The notes below the pieces were generated by a model, which searched no databases, was not told the origin of the DNA, and saw nothing but the letters and a program-made list of their open reading frames with translations. Below, piece by piece: positions 49,201-57,866 of a stretch of DNA of 64,000 bases; position 1 is the first letter of the stretch; every line of letters begins with the position of its first letter. Location of the stretch: the NCBI GenBank assembly GCA_044356555.1, contig JBIKWB010000022.1:1-64000 (forward strand), read 5' to 3'. Both the position numbers and the translations under genes were made by a program. This stretch comes from Tous-C4FEB sp044356555. GTDB lineage: Bacteria > Verrucomicrobiota > Verrucomicrobiia > Opitutales > Opitutaceae.

Positions 49201-49709
49201 AGAATCGCATTTGAGCCGGAGACCAAGGTGAAGCGCCGGCCGGTGTTGTAGGTGTCGAGCGGGACGTTGGTCTCGAAGAAATCGTGGGTGTTGTTGGACC
49301 GGCTCAACCCGCGGGTCCGGCTGCCGGAGCCGGATCCGAAAATGCTGTTCGAATTGGGATCGGTGCCGGGGGAGAAGTTCTCCTCGTTTGATTCGATATT
49401 CATCGAATAGCGCACGGCTTCGTCGAGCGTCAGAGCTCCGATATCTTCTAGGAATTCGGAGGTCATCACGTCGATCTGTGAGGCAACGTCGCGCAATTCA
49501 CTTTTGAGCCGGGTGCCTCCGAGCGTGCTGGTCGCGGCGTAGCCCGTGTCGGTGGTGGCGTTGATCGCGAAGGGACTGAGGACGATCGCTTCCTCCACTG
49601 CCGCAGTTCGCGGCGGGGTGTTTTGGGCCGGGGTCGCCGGGGCGACTTGAGCGTTTATACTGTGCGTGGTGAGAAAGGTAACAATGACGAGGGTGGAGAA
49701 AGCGCGCAT
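46281..49709 (-). CDS. TonB-dependent outer-membrane receptor
   Basis: The 1142-aa receptor has a signal peptide (STLVIVTFLTTHSINA), the Opitutales-type TonB-box region EEAIVLSPFAINATTDTGYA, a plug domain (about 60-230), then a 22-strand-type barrel ending LLTSGFDF, with the C-terminal Phe typical of outer-membrane proteins. ATG 49709 is chosen for AGGA 8 nt upstream and the signal peptide directly after; a 30-residue longer form has no leader. It would import a large or scarce substrate with TonB energy; the ligand is unknown. It is convergent with the cytochrome/DUF1501 pair. Confidence 0.9.
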   Translation of the reverse strand: MRAFSTLVIVTFLTTHSINAQVAPATPAQNTPPRTAAVEEAIVLSPFAINATTDTGYAATSTLGGTRLKSELRDVASQIDVMTSEFLEDIGALTLDEAVRYSMNIESNEENFSPGTDPNSNSIFGSGSGSRTRGLSRSNNTHDFFETNVPLDTYNTGRRFTLVSGSNAILFGAGFAGGTNDVAFDRPVLRKFSGNTTIRTDSNGSLRASVNLNQPLIRDLVGLRVAGLRADERDYREGVGSITDRLYTSLLIQPTKRVSVRGWLEKYESKQRNAANTLVADRVSPWLATASRPFFNNAGLTPSSTAAQFNTAFNAQGADLAASAERFNNVTSAGTVVFNLDGSQPTAIRNWTNTVASRRPLDGTQDPSIVNPAIYPLDQNVIGNALQRRWRGSIHGLIFELNPWRDVFVEGGYNREIFDTRSLSFVSGNNTDLRVDLNRFQPDGVTPNSNVGRYYVEDDITGSMWRNRRTERRLQVAFAHDLERRGGFWRWLGSHQGAVMYTGAENMRVQQNNNNARIISDNTFDGIVYPAGTNAANDSTRNTRRLRSRFYLDTPQNNSGRNQFQVQAPFNLWDAETRIIGKDSAGRDVVINSGMSNPYGAQVATSNGKKKEDSIQYGLQSSFLEGRLNLTVGERFSKASFAPWVGQGGASRRLPRRYNALTGTYEEPVRRGTAIVFPSDGRAVGNAGFEPWDAMLSRGGEHDSLDAPTKYDVSSRLKSVVVHPLGRDGIPSLHYTESSSAFVADFTRKAPNGAEAQLDDGTTREYGFSVRFLENKLVLRVNAYESVYLGINGGAPTPPNPVAINGNSGMDRADIRWTSIHIEKSVQNYNLLKSGGRYETAATGAPVLGGTANGIDSGSPIRFFQDDVSTWISETAAGTAFSLKYVNAADRIAKGVEYRLIANPVRGWSLSASLSQNNTRSTNITADWFGVIGLRLKSWLTAANDAAAPQRAGGTGPTQLHINAATNANESLLDYIRSSALGWAFLRESEGAATSQEVEWRGNLTSSYRIQRGPLQGLRFGGSLRYRGDRILGYRNKTVNTSDLSSDPILGTPGLFAPGSSISIANIDQPIMGGSNWNTDAVVGYSTTLFKKRIRWNLSLNVRNVLNDDTLIAQNGLSAANTPVVFQYPEPRIFLLTSGFDF

Positions 49710-49972
49710 GGGGAATCCTGTAAGGTTTGAACGGGCGCAGGGGTGCGCCGGGGGTTTCAAAGACGGGGCGGAACTTCCGAGCAAACTTTGCCGGCCCAAG
49801 GCGTCAATTGAGGATTGGAAATATAACGGATTGGCGTGGTTGCCTCCCCAAGCGAGGAGCGCTTTCGCCGGCTGAAAATCCCAGCGTCAGACGTCCTCGT
49901 GAGGGAGACGGATTGAGGGCCGGTGAACTTGGAACAACGCGCAGAGCACCGGCGAATTGCGCCGCGAATCGG

Positions 49973-50812
49973 TCACTTTTTGATCCAGCCCAGATCGACG
50001 AGAAAGCGGTCGGCTTCGGCGAGGGTCTTGTCAAAATACTGCGCCGTGTTGAAGAAGCCGTGGCCCGCTTTTTCGTAACCGATCAGCGTGCAGGGACGGT
50101 TCGATTGCTTCATCATGCTTTCGAAAGCGACCACACTCGCATAGGGCACGGTGGTGTCAGTCTTCCCGTGAAGAATCAGGGTCGGCGGCGTGTGCGGGCC
50201 GATGTGATGGGCGGGTGAGATCGATTGAGCCGGCACGCCGAGTCGTTCAAGGCCGACTGCAGAGTCGCTGCCGCGGGCGGCCCAGCCCGCGACCGGAGCG
50301 AGGGCAACGGCGGGGTTGAAGAGGATCATGGCATTTGGGCGTTCGTCGCTGCCGAAGCCGTTGATCGTGCCGGTGCAGGCGGCGAGGTGGCCGCCGGCCG
50401 AGCCTCCGCCAGCGGCGATTTTGTCGGGATCGATGCCGAGACGTAGGGCATTTTCGCGGATCCAAGCGATGGCCGCTTTGGCGTCTTTCACGCATTCCAC
50501 CACTTGAACGCCGTGCCGGGACTTTACGCGGTAGTCGGCGGTGATGGCGATCATGCCGCGCTGGGCGAAGTGCCGGGCGTGGCGTTCGAACTGGGCCGGC
50601 GATCCCGAGTTCCAGCCACCGCCGAAAAAGAACACGACTGCAGGTTTCTTGGCTCCGGGTTCGGACTCGCCGAAAATCCAGAGTTTCAACTCGGTGGCGT
50701 CGATCTTTCGGTAAATTTCAACTCGGTCGTCCGTGAAGGTCGGGGGATATCTCGTCTGCGCGAAGAGCGGGGCTGCGAGCAGGCAAAGACACAGAAAAAC
50801 GAGGGATTTCAT
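49973..50812 (-). CDS. Exported alpha/beta hydrolase (esterase/BD-FAE-like)
   Basis: The 279-aa enzyme has a signal peptide (MKSLVFLCLCLLAAPLFAQ). The oxyanion-hole strand is FFFGGGWNSGS (HGGG-like), nucleophile S138 is in GGGSAGGH, and D219 (HGKTDTTVP) and H251 (AGHGFFN) complete the triad. The fold matches carbohydrate esterases and lipases of the BD-FAE/hormone-sensitive lipase group. In this cluster, de-esterification of a polysaccharide is plausible but inferred. It is on the minus strand with its neighbours, 70 nt after the SGNH-like gene. Confidence 0.87.
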   Translation of the reverse strand: MKSLVFLCLCLLAAPLFAQTRYPPTFTDDRVEIYRKIDATELKLWIFGESEPGAKKPAVVFFFGGGWNSGSPAQFERHARHFAQRGMIAITADYRVKSRHGVQVVECVKDAKAAIAWIRENALRLGIDPDKIAAGGGSAGGHLAACTGTINGFGSDERPNAMILFNPAVALAPVAGWAARGSDSAVGLERLGVPAQSISPAHHIGPHTPPTLILHGKTDTTVPYASVVAFESMMKQSNRPCTLIGYEKAGHGFFNTAQYFDKTLAEADRFLVDLGWIKK

Positions 50813-50882
50813 GGGAAGTCAGGGGATAAATTGGAGCGCGTCGAATTGAGGTTGGCACCGCTTCAACCGGGTAGATACGGGG

Positions 50883-51773
50883 CTAAGGATTCGTCGGAGT
50901 GGACCGCACGCCGCTCAACGGATGGGCGGTCACGGCCTCCCAAGCGAGTTGCTGGAGGAGGCGGTTGAGGGCTTCGGCTTCGGGGTTTTCTTTCAAAGCG
51001 GCCGGCACGGGGAGTCCGACGGGACTGCGGCCGTAAATCGCGGCAAAATGACAATACGTGACGAGCACGGCGACGGGCGGACGAGGGTGGCCGAGGGCGT
51101 CGCTGAAGAGATCGGTCTGCCGGGCGAGGCCGGGCGCGCGGCCCTCGGCGACGCGCTCGCGCAGCGCGAAGACCGCGTTGCTCACCGGCACGAGGAACAC
51201 CGCTTGACGGCCGACGGTGTCGTTGAGTTTGCGAATTTGGGCCTCAAGGTTGACGAGCCAGCCGGAGTTGTGGGCGACCCGTTGGGCGCGGAGGCTCGAG
51301 ACGGTGGCGGCGTTGCGCGTTTCGTTGGTGAAGGTCTTGTCGAACGTGCCGTCGTGGGTGGGCCACGAGGCTTGGACGAGCACGCGCAGGGCCGGATTCT
51401 TCTCGATGCCTAGTCGGGTGAACTGGTCGATCCCCGGGTCGGGCAACAGGGTGTGGGGCGAAAGGGTGAGCACATCGACTTTCCCTTCGCGGAGGGCGTT
51501 CTTCGCGCCGTTTTTCGCGTCCGGCAGATTCCAATGCTGGATGACGCGGGAGCCGCCGATCATCTGTTGGCCCGCGTTGACGTGGGCGATACCCGCCGCG
51601 TCAGCCACGGGCGGAAGGAGCTTGGCGGTGAAAAGCATGAAGCTGTGCGCGCAGACGAAAACCCGCTGGCCGGCGGGCGTGACGGCATCTGCGGCTTGGG
51701 CCCAAGGCGCAACCAAGGCCACGGCGAAGGTGGCGACCTGGAGAATGCGATTAAATTGAATCGGGAAGATCAT
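50883..51773 (-). CDS. Exported SGNH/GDSL-hydrolase-like protein
   Basis: The 296-aa protein has an N-terminal signal (ILQVATFAVALVAPWAQA) and a flavodoxin-like SGNH layout: block I RVFVCAHSFMLFTAKLLPPVA with a candidate Ser, block with GGSRVIQHWNLP, KVDVLTLSPHTLLPDPGIDQF, and a late block DALGHPRPPVAVLVTYCHFAAIYG. I cannot place the catalytic Asp/His with certainty. Similar proteins occur in Planctomycetes and Verrucomicrobia without an assigned substrate. Together with the adjoining alpha/beta hydrolase it may remove acyl groups from a glycan (inference). Confidence 0.65.
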   Translation of the reverse strand: MIFPIQFNRILQVATFAVALVAPWAQAADAVTPAGQRVFVCAHSFMLFTAKLLPPVADAAGIAHVNAGQQMIGGSRVIQHWNLPDAKNGAKNALREGKVDVLTLSPHTLLPDPGIDQFTRLGIEKNPALRVLVQASWPTHDGTFDKTFTNETRNAATVSSLRAQRVAHNSGWLVNLEAQIRKLNDTVGRQAVFLVPVSNAVFALRERVAEGRAPGLARQTDLFSDALGHPRPPVAVLVTYCHFAAIYGRSPVGLPVPAALKENPEAEALNRLLQQLAWEAVTAHPLSGVRSTPTNP

Positions 51774-52006
51774 ACGGCTTGGTCGGATATTGGGGTGAGG
51801 GCGCTGAATCCGCCAGGCGCGCGGCGCACGGCGAAAATAGCCGCAGGACGGCGTGATGCTTTCGCAAAGAATCAGGGCCGCGACGATCGCAAATTGAACG
51901 TAAGATTTTCCTTCCGGGAGACGGGGCTTCCGTGATTCGGATGCGGCGGAACCGCCGGCGGGGCCGGGACCGCATGGTGGGCGGTCCGGGCCTTTGGCCG
52001 GTTCGC

Positions 52007-54970
52007 TCAGAACTGTCCGCTCACGCCGACGGTCAGGGTCACACCGGGGATGCGATACTCGGAGATATTGTCGGCGATGCCGCGGTAGAAGACTTGGGCT
52101 TCGTTGAAGATGTTTCCGACGTCGGCAGTTAAGCTCAGGGTCGGGCGCAGGCGATACGCGGCGCCGACATTCACGACGGTGCGTTCCAAGGTGTATTGAT
52201 TGCGGCCGGAACCGGGAGCGGTGAAGGCGTTGATGAATTCGCCGGTGCGGTTGATGTTGATGCGGGTGCCCAGATTGCGGTGGCGCCAGCTCAGGCTGAG
52301 GTTGGCGGTCCGCGGCACGAAGCCGGGGACTTCACCGGTGCGGCGGGTTTGGCCCGTAACACCAAAGTTTCCGCGGGTTTCCAGAATCGTGGCGTTGGCG
52401 GAAACACCGAGGCCCTTGAGCAACCCGGGGAGAAACGTGAACTGCTGCTGGTAGGTCAGCTCCCAGCCTTGGACGATGGCCATCCCGAGATTGCCGGAAG
52501 TCAAAACGGAGAAACCGCTATACTCGCCGTTGTAGCCGTTGTCGGCGCCGGAGCCGACAGTGCCGCTGATCTGGCCGCCGACGATGTAGTCCTTGATCGT
52601 TTTGTGAAACCAACTCGCGGAAAAGCTGCCGACAGGCTCGAAGTAGTATTCCAAAGAGGTGTCCCAGTTTTCGGCGGTCTGCGGTTTCAAGCTCGGATTG
52701 TTGATCGTGAGCGTTTGGGCCGTCTCGTTGATGGTTTCGTTGGGCAAGAGGCTGGACATCGGCGGCCGGCCGAAACTGTTGGACCAACTGAGCCGGGCTT
52801 TGAGATTGGGCGTGAGGTCTTGGGTGAGATGCGCGCTGGGAAACATCTTGGAGTAGCTTCCGGAAAGATTCCGCCGGTTGTTGGCGTAGTCTTTGCGCGC
52901 GGCGCCGACGGGATCGGCGTTCTGCTCGGCGACCGTGCTGGCGAAGCGCGACCGAACCCAGCCTCCACTCTCGGTGGCGGTGTCTTCACCCCGCACGCCG
53001 CCGAGGAAACCGGTCCGGCCGATCGTCCCCTGGGTCATGAGGTAGGCGGCTTTCACGGTTTCGACGACCTCGCGCGTGCCGATGAATTTCGTCGTCTCGG
53101 CGAAATAGATGTCGTCGCGCCAGAGGGCCGCGTTAACCGGCTTGCGACCGACGCTGACCGCGTTGGCATTCCACGCGGGAATGTTCAGACCGGTCTTTTG
53201 GTTGCCGAAGGTTTTGATCGTCGGGTCGGTGGGCAGCTGGGAAGAGTTGGTCCCGAGAAAAACCGAGCGACGATCCCGGCCCTCGTCGGCGGACCGCTCC
53301 TCGCGGTAGCGGAAACCGGTTTTCAGGAACGCGGAAATCGCGATGGGCAGGCGATAGCGGGCGTTGCCCCGCACTTCGCGGACTTCGTGGATATTGGTGC
53401 TATCGGCAAAGTTCAGACTGTTGGGTCGGTAGCTGGCCGGGTTGCTGATGTCCGGTCCGGCGGTCTGGGTGAAACGCGGGTAGAGATCGGACTCGGTGCG
53501 ATCCAGTCTCCAGCCTACGCCGGTCACGCGGTTGACGAGCACGCCGCCGTCGCCGCCGCCGCCATTGATGTGGGAGGCGCTGTAGACGACATCGTGGTCG
53601 AGTTCGAGCGCGCCGAACTTATGTTCGCCGCCGAAAGCCACGTGCCGCTGGCGGTTGTAGAAATGGGACATCTGCGAGGTGATATCGATGAGCGAGCCCG
53701 CGACGGGGCGCACCTGGGTGATCCGGCTGGTGAAGCCCGGGATGATGCCGGAGGTTGTGTTGTCGGGGACGGACGCTTGGTTGCCCGTGGTGGCACGGAA
53801 CAGATAGCGCAGGCGGAATCGTTCGAACGCGTCGTTGTAGATCAGGTTCAGCGAGAACTTGGAATTCGCCGAAAGCCGGAAGTCGAACTTGGTGTTCACG
53901 CTGGCCTGCTTGCGGTTGTTGTAGTTGTCCTGCGTGCGGTAGTCCCAGACGTAGGCGGGCACAGCGACGGTATTTTGGAAATCGCGGGTTGTGCTGAAAA
54001 AGCCGACGGCCTGCTCGCTGTAAAACAGGTTGACCGCGACGCCGAGGTTGCGCTCGCCGCCCAGCACATCGAAGAGTTCCTGATAGCTGACGTTGACCAA
54101 CGGGTGGGCGCGGTGCTGCTCGCGCATCGGGATCTGTTGGGTGCCCGGCGGGGCGATGCGGGTGGAGAAATTGTAGGAGATGCGCTGCTTTTCCTTCATG
54201 CTCAGGGTGGAGCGGCTCTTCAGATTCACGGTGCCGCCCAGCGAGCCGGCTTCTTTGTCGGGAGTGTGGCCCTTGGTGACCTCGAGGGCCTCGAACATCG
54301 AGCCGGTGATGGTGTGCATGCGCGTGGCGCGGGCCATGCCGCCCTGACTTCCCATGAGTGCGCCGTCGATCGTGATGGTGTTCATGGCCGGCGGCATGCC
54401 GCGCACGGTGAAGCCGATGATATTACCCTCGTCCGAGAGACTGCCGGCCACGCCCGGGAGGAGAACGGCGAGTTCGCTGGCGTTCATGTTGGGCAAGTTG
54501 CCGTAGGCATCGAGTGCGACGACGTCCTTCTTGTTCGTCGCGTTGCGCTGGGCGGTCAGGGCGGCGGCATTGCCTTCGCGTTCGCCGGTGACGGCGAATG
54601 CCTGAAGTTTATACACGCCGGTAGTGAGGTCGAAATTTCGCGTCGCGCGCTGGCCGGCGGAAACGACCACGGCGGCGGTGACCGGATCGAGGCCCAGGTA
54701 AGTGGCCACGATCTCGTGGGAGCCGGCGGGAACGTTGCGGAGCACAAACCGGCCGGTCTGGTCGGTCAGGACCGACAGGCCCAACTTGGGCAAATCGACT
54801 CTGGCGCCTTCAAGCAGGCGACCGGTGGCGATGTTGCCGACGTTGCCGGAGATTTCTCCGAAGGCGGTAACTGCTGCGGCCGGGGCGACCGCCGCTTGGG
54901 ACAGGGGAACGAATAGGGCCGTTGCGGCGAGGGCCGCTGCGATCAGAGGATTGAGGTATTTTTGTTTCAT
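52007..54970 (-). CDS. TonB-dependent receptor with carboxypeptidase-regulatory-like domain
   Basis: The 987-aa receptor has a signal peptide (LIAAALAATALFVPLSQAAVA), an N-terminal CarboxypepD_reg-like domain (about 40-120, GNVGNIATGRLLEGARVDLPK.. PAGSHEIVATYLGLD), a plug (about 145-270, MNASELAVLLPGVAGSLSDEGN) and a barrel ending VTLTVGVSGQF with terminal Phe. The N-terminal domain sets it apart from the other three receptors in the window and is typical of TIGR01782-like polymer receptors. ATG 54970 has no obvious ribosome-binding site, but the signal peptide follows at once. It lies upstream of the two hydrolase genes on the same strand. Confidence 0.92.
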   Translation of the reverse strand: MKQKYLNPLIAAALAATALFVPLSQAAVAPAAAVTAFGEISGNVGNIATGRLLEGARVDLPKLGLSVLTDQTGRFVLRNVPAGSHEIVATYLGLDPVTAAVVVSAGQRATRNFDLTTGVYKLQAFAVTGEREGNAAALTAQRNATNKKDVVALDAYGNLPNMNASELAVLLPGVAGSLSDEGNIIGFTVRGMPPAMNTITIDGALMGSQGGMARATRMHTITGSMFEALEVTKGHTPDKEAGSLGGTVNLKSRSTLSMKEKQRISYNFSTRIAPPGTQQIPMREQHRAHPLVNVSYQELFDVLGGERNLGVAVNLFYSEQAVGFFSTTRDFQNTVAVPAYVWDYRTQDNYNNRKQASVNTKFDFRLSANSKFSLNLIYNDAFERFRLRYLFRATTGNQASVPDNTTSGIIPGFTSRITQVRPVAGSLIDITSQMSHFYNRQRHVAFGGEHKFGALELDHDVVYSASHINGGGGDGGVLVNRVTGVGWRLDRTESDLYPRFTQTAGPDISNPASYRPNSLNFADSTNIHEVREVRGNARYRLPIAISAFLKTGFRYREERSADEGRDRRSVFLGTNSSQLPTDPTIKTFGNQKTGLNIPAWNANAVSVGRKPVNAALWRDDIYFAETTKFIGTREVVETVKAAYLMTQGTIGRTGFLGGVRGEDTATESGGWVRSRFASTVAEQNADPVGAARKDYANNRRNLSGSYSKMFPSAHLTQDLTPNLKARLSWSNSFGRPPMSSLLPNETINETAQTLTINNPSLKPQTAENWDTSLEYYFEPVGSFSASWFHKTIKDYIVGGQISGTVGSGADNGYNGEYSGFSVLTSGNLGMAIVQGWELTYQQQFTFLPGLLKGLGVSANATILETRGNFGVTGQTRRTGEVPGFVPRTANLSLSWRHRNLGTRININRTGEFINAFTAPGSGRNQYTLERTVVNVGAAYRLRPTLSLTADVGNIFNEAQVFYRGIADNISEYRIPGVTLTVGVSGQF

Positions 54971-55115
54971 GGGGGTGAAGTGGTGATGGTTGTGGGATAA
55001 ACGAGGGCCGCAATCGTGCCTTCGATCACGGCGACGGTGTGGTTCAGGATGGGTTGCGGCGCGTAGGTGCCGTTGGGTGTGGGCTTGGCGGCGGAGAGCG
55101 CGCGTCGTTGGTGAA

Positions 55116-56516
55116 TCAATCTGAGTTTTTCTTTTTCGTGTTTTTCAGGCGGTCGGCTTCGCGGGCGGCGGCGCGGCCGGTGAGGGGCCAGTTGGGATCA
55201 GGGGTGTGGGCGGATTTCATGAAGGTTTCGGCGCGAGCGACGAGCTCGAGTTTTTGTGCGGCCAGGTTCTTCGATTCGGAGGGGTCGGTCGCGAGATCGT
55301 AGAGTTCAGTCGCGGCGTCGTGGCGCGGTTTCACCGCTTTCCAGTTGCCGAAGCGGACGGCTTGAAGCGGGCGCTGTTCGTGGAGTTCCCAATAGAAATA
55401 CTCGCGCGACGGCGCTGGGCCGCCGCGGAGGAAAGACACGAGCGAGAGGCCGTCGGGCTTGAAGCCGGTGGGGAGCGTGGCGCCGGCGAGTTCGGCGGCG
55501 GTCGGCAGGAAATCCCAGAACGCCCACGGCTCGTCGGTGACGCGGCCGGCGGGGATCGTGCCGGGCCAGCGCGCGAGCGAGGCTTGGCGGAGCGCGCCTT
55601 CGTAGAGCCCGCGCTTGTAGCCGCGGAGGCCGTTGTTCGCCTGATCGAAAAGCTTGCCGACTTCGGAGGTAGGCTCGAACGAAGAGCCGTTGTCGCCGGC
55701 GAGCATGACGAGGGTGTTTTTTTCAAGGCCGAGCTCGGCGAGCAAATCGAGCAGTTGGCCGATGTCGCGATCAAGGCGGGTGACCTGCGCGGCGTAGGAC
55801 TTCTGCGTGGTCGTCCACGGCTTGTCGGCGTAGATGCCAAGATCGTCGATCTCATGGCGGCCGTGCGGGAGCGTGATGGCGTAATAGAGGAAGAACGGTT
55901 GGTCCTTTTTCGCGCGGACCCATTTTAACACGTCGGCTTGGATGAGATCTTGCGCGAACGTGGCACCGATGCCCACACCGTCGTTGCCGGGCAGGTCGAA
56001 ACGCGCGCTGTCGCGGTAGAGAAATTTCGGGAAATAGGAATGCGCGTGACGTTGGCAGTTGTAGCCGAAGTGGTGGTCGAAGCCTTTTTTCAACGGACTG
56101 CCCGTGCTGTCGAACATCCCCATGCCCCACTTGCCCATGACGGCGGTGGCGTAGCCGGCGGTTTTCAAAATCTGCGCGACGGTGACCGTGCTCGCGGGGA
56201 GCGGGAGTTGGCCCTCGACGGGGACTTCCCAGTTGCCGCGCACGGGGGCGTGACCGCTGTGGAGACCGGTCATGAGCGAAGTGCGGGAGGGGGCGCAGAC
56301 GCTGGTGCCGCAGTAGGCTTGGAGGTAGCGGGTGCCCTCGCGGGCCATGCGGTCGAGGCGCGGGGTCTGGATGAGTTTCTGGCCGTAGGCGCCGACGTCA
56401 CCCTGGGCGAGGTCGTCGCTGAGGATGAAGATGATGTTGGGCCGGGGCGGGGTAGCGGCGGGGAGGGCCGGTAGCGCCAAGGCGCACAGGAGGACGAGAT
56501 GCAGGAGAGTTTTCAT
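55116..56516 (-). CDS. Exported family-S1 sulfatase
   Basis: The 466-aa sulfatase has a signal peptide (MKTLLHLVLLCALALPALPA), metal ligands in FILSDDLAQGD (D34, D35), and the formylglycine signature C74-x-P-S-R (VCAPSRTSLMTG), where C74 must be converted by a formylglycine-generating enzyme not seen in this window. Further blocks are TAVMGKWGMG, VMLAGDNGSSF and YKRGLYEGALR with Arg/Lys of the sulfate pocket. ATG 56516 is used; longer in-frame starts lie before the signal peptide. It probably removes sulfate from a polysaccharide taken up by the neighbouring receptors. Confidence 0.92.
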   Translation of the reverse strand: MKTLLHLVLLCALALPALPAATPPRPNIIFILSDDLAQGDVGAYGQKLIQTPRLDRMAREGTRYLQAYCGTSVCAPSRTSLMTGLHSGHAPVRGNWEVPVEGQLPLPASTVTVAQILKTAGYATAVMGKWGMGMFDSTGSPLKKGFDHHFGYNCQRHAHSYFPKFLYRDSARFDLPGNDGVGIGATFAQDLIQADVLKWVRAKKDQPFFLYYAITLPHGRHEIDDLGIYADKPWTTTQKSYAAQVTRLDRDIGQLLDLLAELGLEKNTLVMLAGDNGSSFEPTSEVGKLFDQANNGLRGYKRGLYEGALRQASLARWPGTIPAGRVTDEPWAFWDFLPTAAELAGATLPTGFKPDGLSLVSFLRGGPAPSREYFYWELHEQRPLQAVRFGNWKAVKPRHDAATELYDLATDPSESKNLAAQKLELVARAETFMKSAHTPDPNWPLTGRAAAREADRLKNTKKKNSD

Positions 56517-56758
56517 CGGGGAAACGGAGCTTAACGGGTGGTGAACGAGGCTGCGAGTTTTCGGGGCGTTGCGGGGTTGAGAGTGGCGAAGGTGGCGCCG
56601 AGGGTCTTTATGGTCGCTTGGTCGGGGTGGCGTCGAGAGTGGGCGGGCCGGAGTTGCGGCAGCGAGAGAAAGGGAGCAGGGGGACAGGCGCGGGAACACG
56701 CGGAGCGAAAGCCCGCGGAAGCAGGCTTTCATTGGTTGGCGGGCGTGAAGGATTACAC

Positions 56759-57847
56759 CTACTTTTTCGGGGCGGCGGCGCCGTCGGAAGCGATGCCCGC
56801 GGCGGCGCGGGCGCGGCGGAGGAGTTCGTCGTGGATGCGGCGTGACCAGTCCTTGAAGATTTTCTCGTTGGCCAGCTCGCGGGCCGCGTTGTTGGTGCCG
56901 TCGGGCGGGATGTCTTTCAGGCTGACGCCCCAGTTTCCGAGCAGCACCCAAAACGTGGCCGAGTCGGAGTGATCGACGCTGTTATGGACGAATTTGCCCT
57001 CGGCGAAGATCCGGCCGAGGCGACTGACCTTGAACGCGTCGTAGTAGGCCGCGCCCTTGGGGCTGCCGCTGACGATGCCGTGCTGCCCGATCGCGCCGCA
57101 CTCGTGATAATCGATGCGACGCTCGTGCGCCATGCGCTTGAGGTAGGCGCAGGCGGAGGCATCCTCGCGGCAGTTGGCGACATTCTCCGGGTGATCGGGC
57201 GTGCCTTGGTGCAGCGGCGAATCGGTCCAGTGCGCGATGAAACGGAGCTTGGCGAGAATCCCGGTGTTGCCGGTGACGATGGCGTGGTTGACGAGAATGG
57301 CGGGCTCGGTGAGCGGGCCCCAACAGAGGACATTGATCAAGCTACCCGCCGGCTCGCGGCGCGCCTCATCGAAGAGGGCGCGCACCGTGGGATGAGCCTC
57401 CAAGGACGTGTAACTGCGCGAAGGGTCGAAGCTTTCTCCGGTCGCCTTGATGCCGGACTGCATGAAACGAACATCGGCGGGGAAGTCGCCGCCGAGCACT
57501 CGCTTCAAGTGCGCGGACTCCGCGCGAAAAGCGGAGCCGATCAAGCCGTCGGCCCATGCGGCCTGATCGGGGGTCGTGGCATGATTCGCGCGGTGGGTGC
57601 TGGCGACGACGATGCCGCGGGTATCGAATTGATCGGCGAAAAGAAGATAGGCCGCCATCGCCGAGATGTCATCGGGATCGTTGAGCGTGCCCATGTGATT
57701 GGGGCCCGGGATCCTCTTGTCCGACATGTCCGTGTAAATCCAGACGGCGGGCTTGCTGGGTTTGGCCGGCGCGGCCGGCTCCGCCGCGGGAAGCAGGGAG
57801 GCGGAGGCAACGAGCAAGAGGAGGCAAACGGGGCGGGGTTTTTTCAT
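56759..57847 (-). CDS. Nucleoside-hydrolase-like exported protein (DUF1593-like)
   Basis: The 362-aa protein has a signal peptide (VCLLLLVASASLLPAAEP). An N-terminal strand WIYTDMSDKRIPGPNH is followed by the acidic metal loop LNDPDDISAMAAYLLFADQFD, then GIVVASTHRANHA. That arrangement matches the inosine-uridine nucleoside hydrolase fold and DUF1593. Exported members occur in polysaccharide loci; activity on glycosides has been suggested, not shown. It sits between two sulfatase genes, 19 nt after the one upstream (57867), so all three are probably one operon. Confidence 0.75.
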   Translation of the reverse strand: MKKPRPVCLLLLVASASLLPAAEPAAPAKPSKPAVWIYTDMSDKRIPGPNHMGTLNDPDDISAMAAYLLFADQFDTRGIVVASTHRANHATTPDQAAWADGLIGSAFRAESAHLKRVLGGDFPADVRFMQSGIKATGESFDPSRSYTSLEAHPTVRALFDEARREPAGSLINVLCWGPLTEPAILVNHAIVTGNTGILAKLRFIAHWTDSPLHQGTPDHPENVANCREDASACAYLKRMAHERRIDYHECGAIGQHGIVSGSPKGAAYYDAFKVSRLGRIFAEGKFVHNSVDHSDSATFWVLLGNWGVSLKDIPPDGTNNAARELANEKIFKDWSRRIHDELLRRARAAAGIASDGAAAPKK

Positions 57848-57866
57848 CGGTGCGGTTCGGTGGTTT

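Noticed and set aside
52196..54916. A roughly 900-codon open frame on the plus strand
   Set aside because: Antisense to the receptor gene at 52007-54970, with no recognisable domain and low-complexity composition.
56707..56730. Inverted repeat GAAAGCC/GGCTTTC as a terminator
   Set aside because: A 7-bp stem with a 10-nt loop and no T run on the minus strand; too weak to call.
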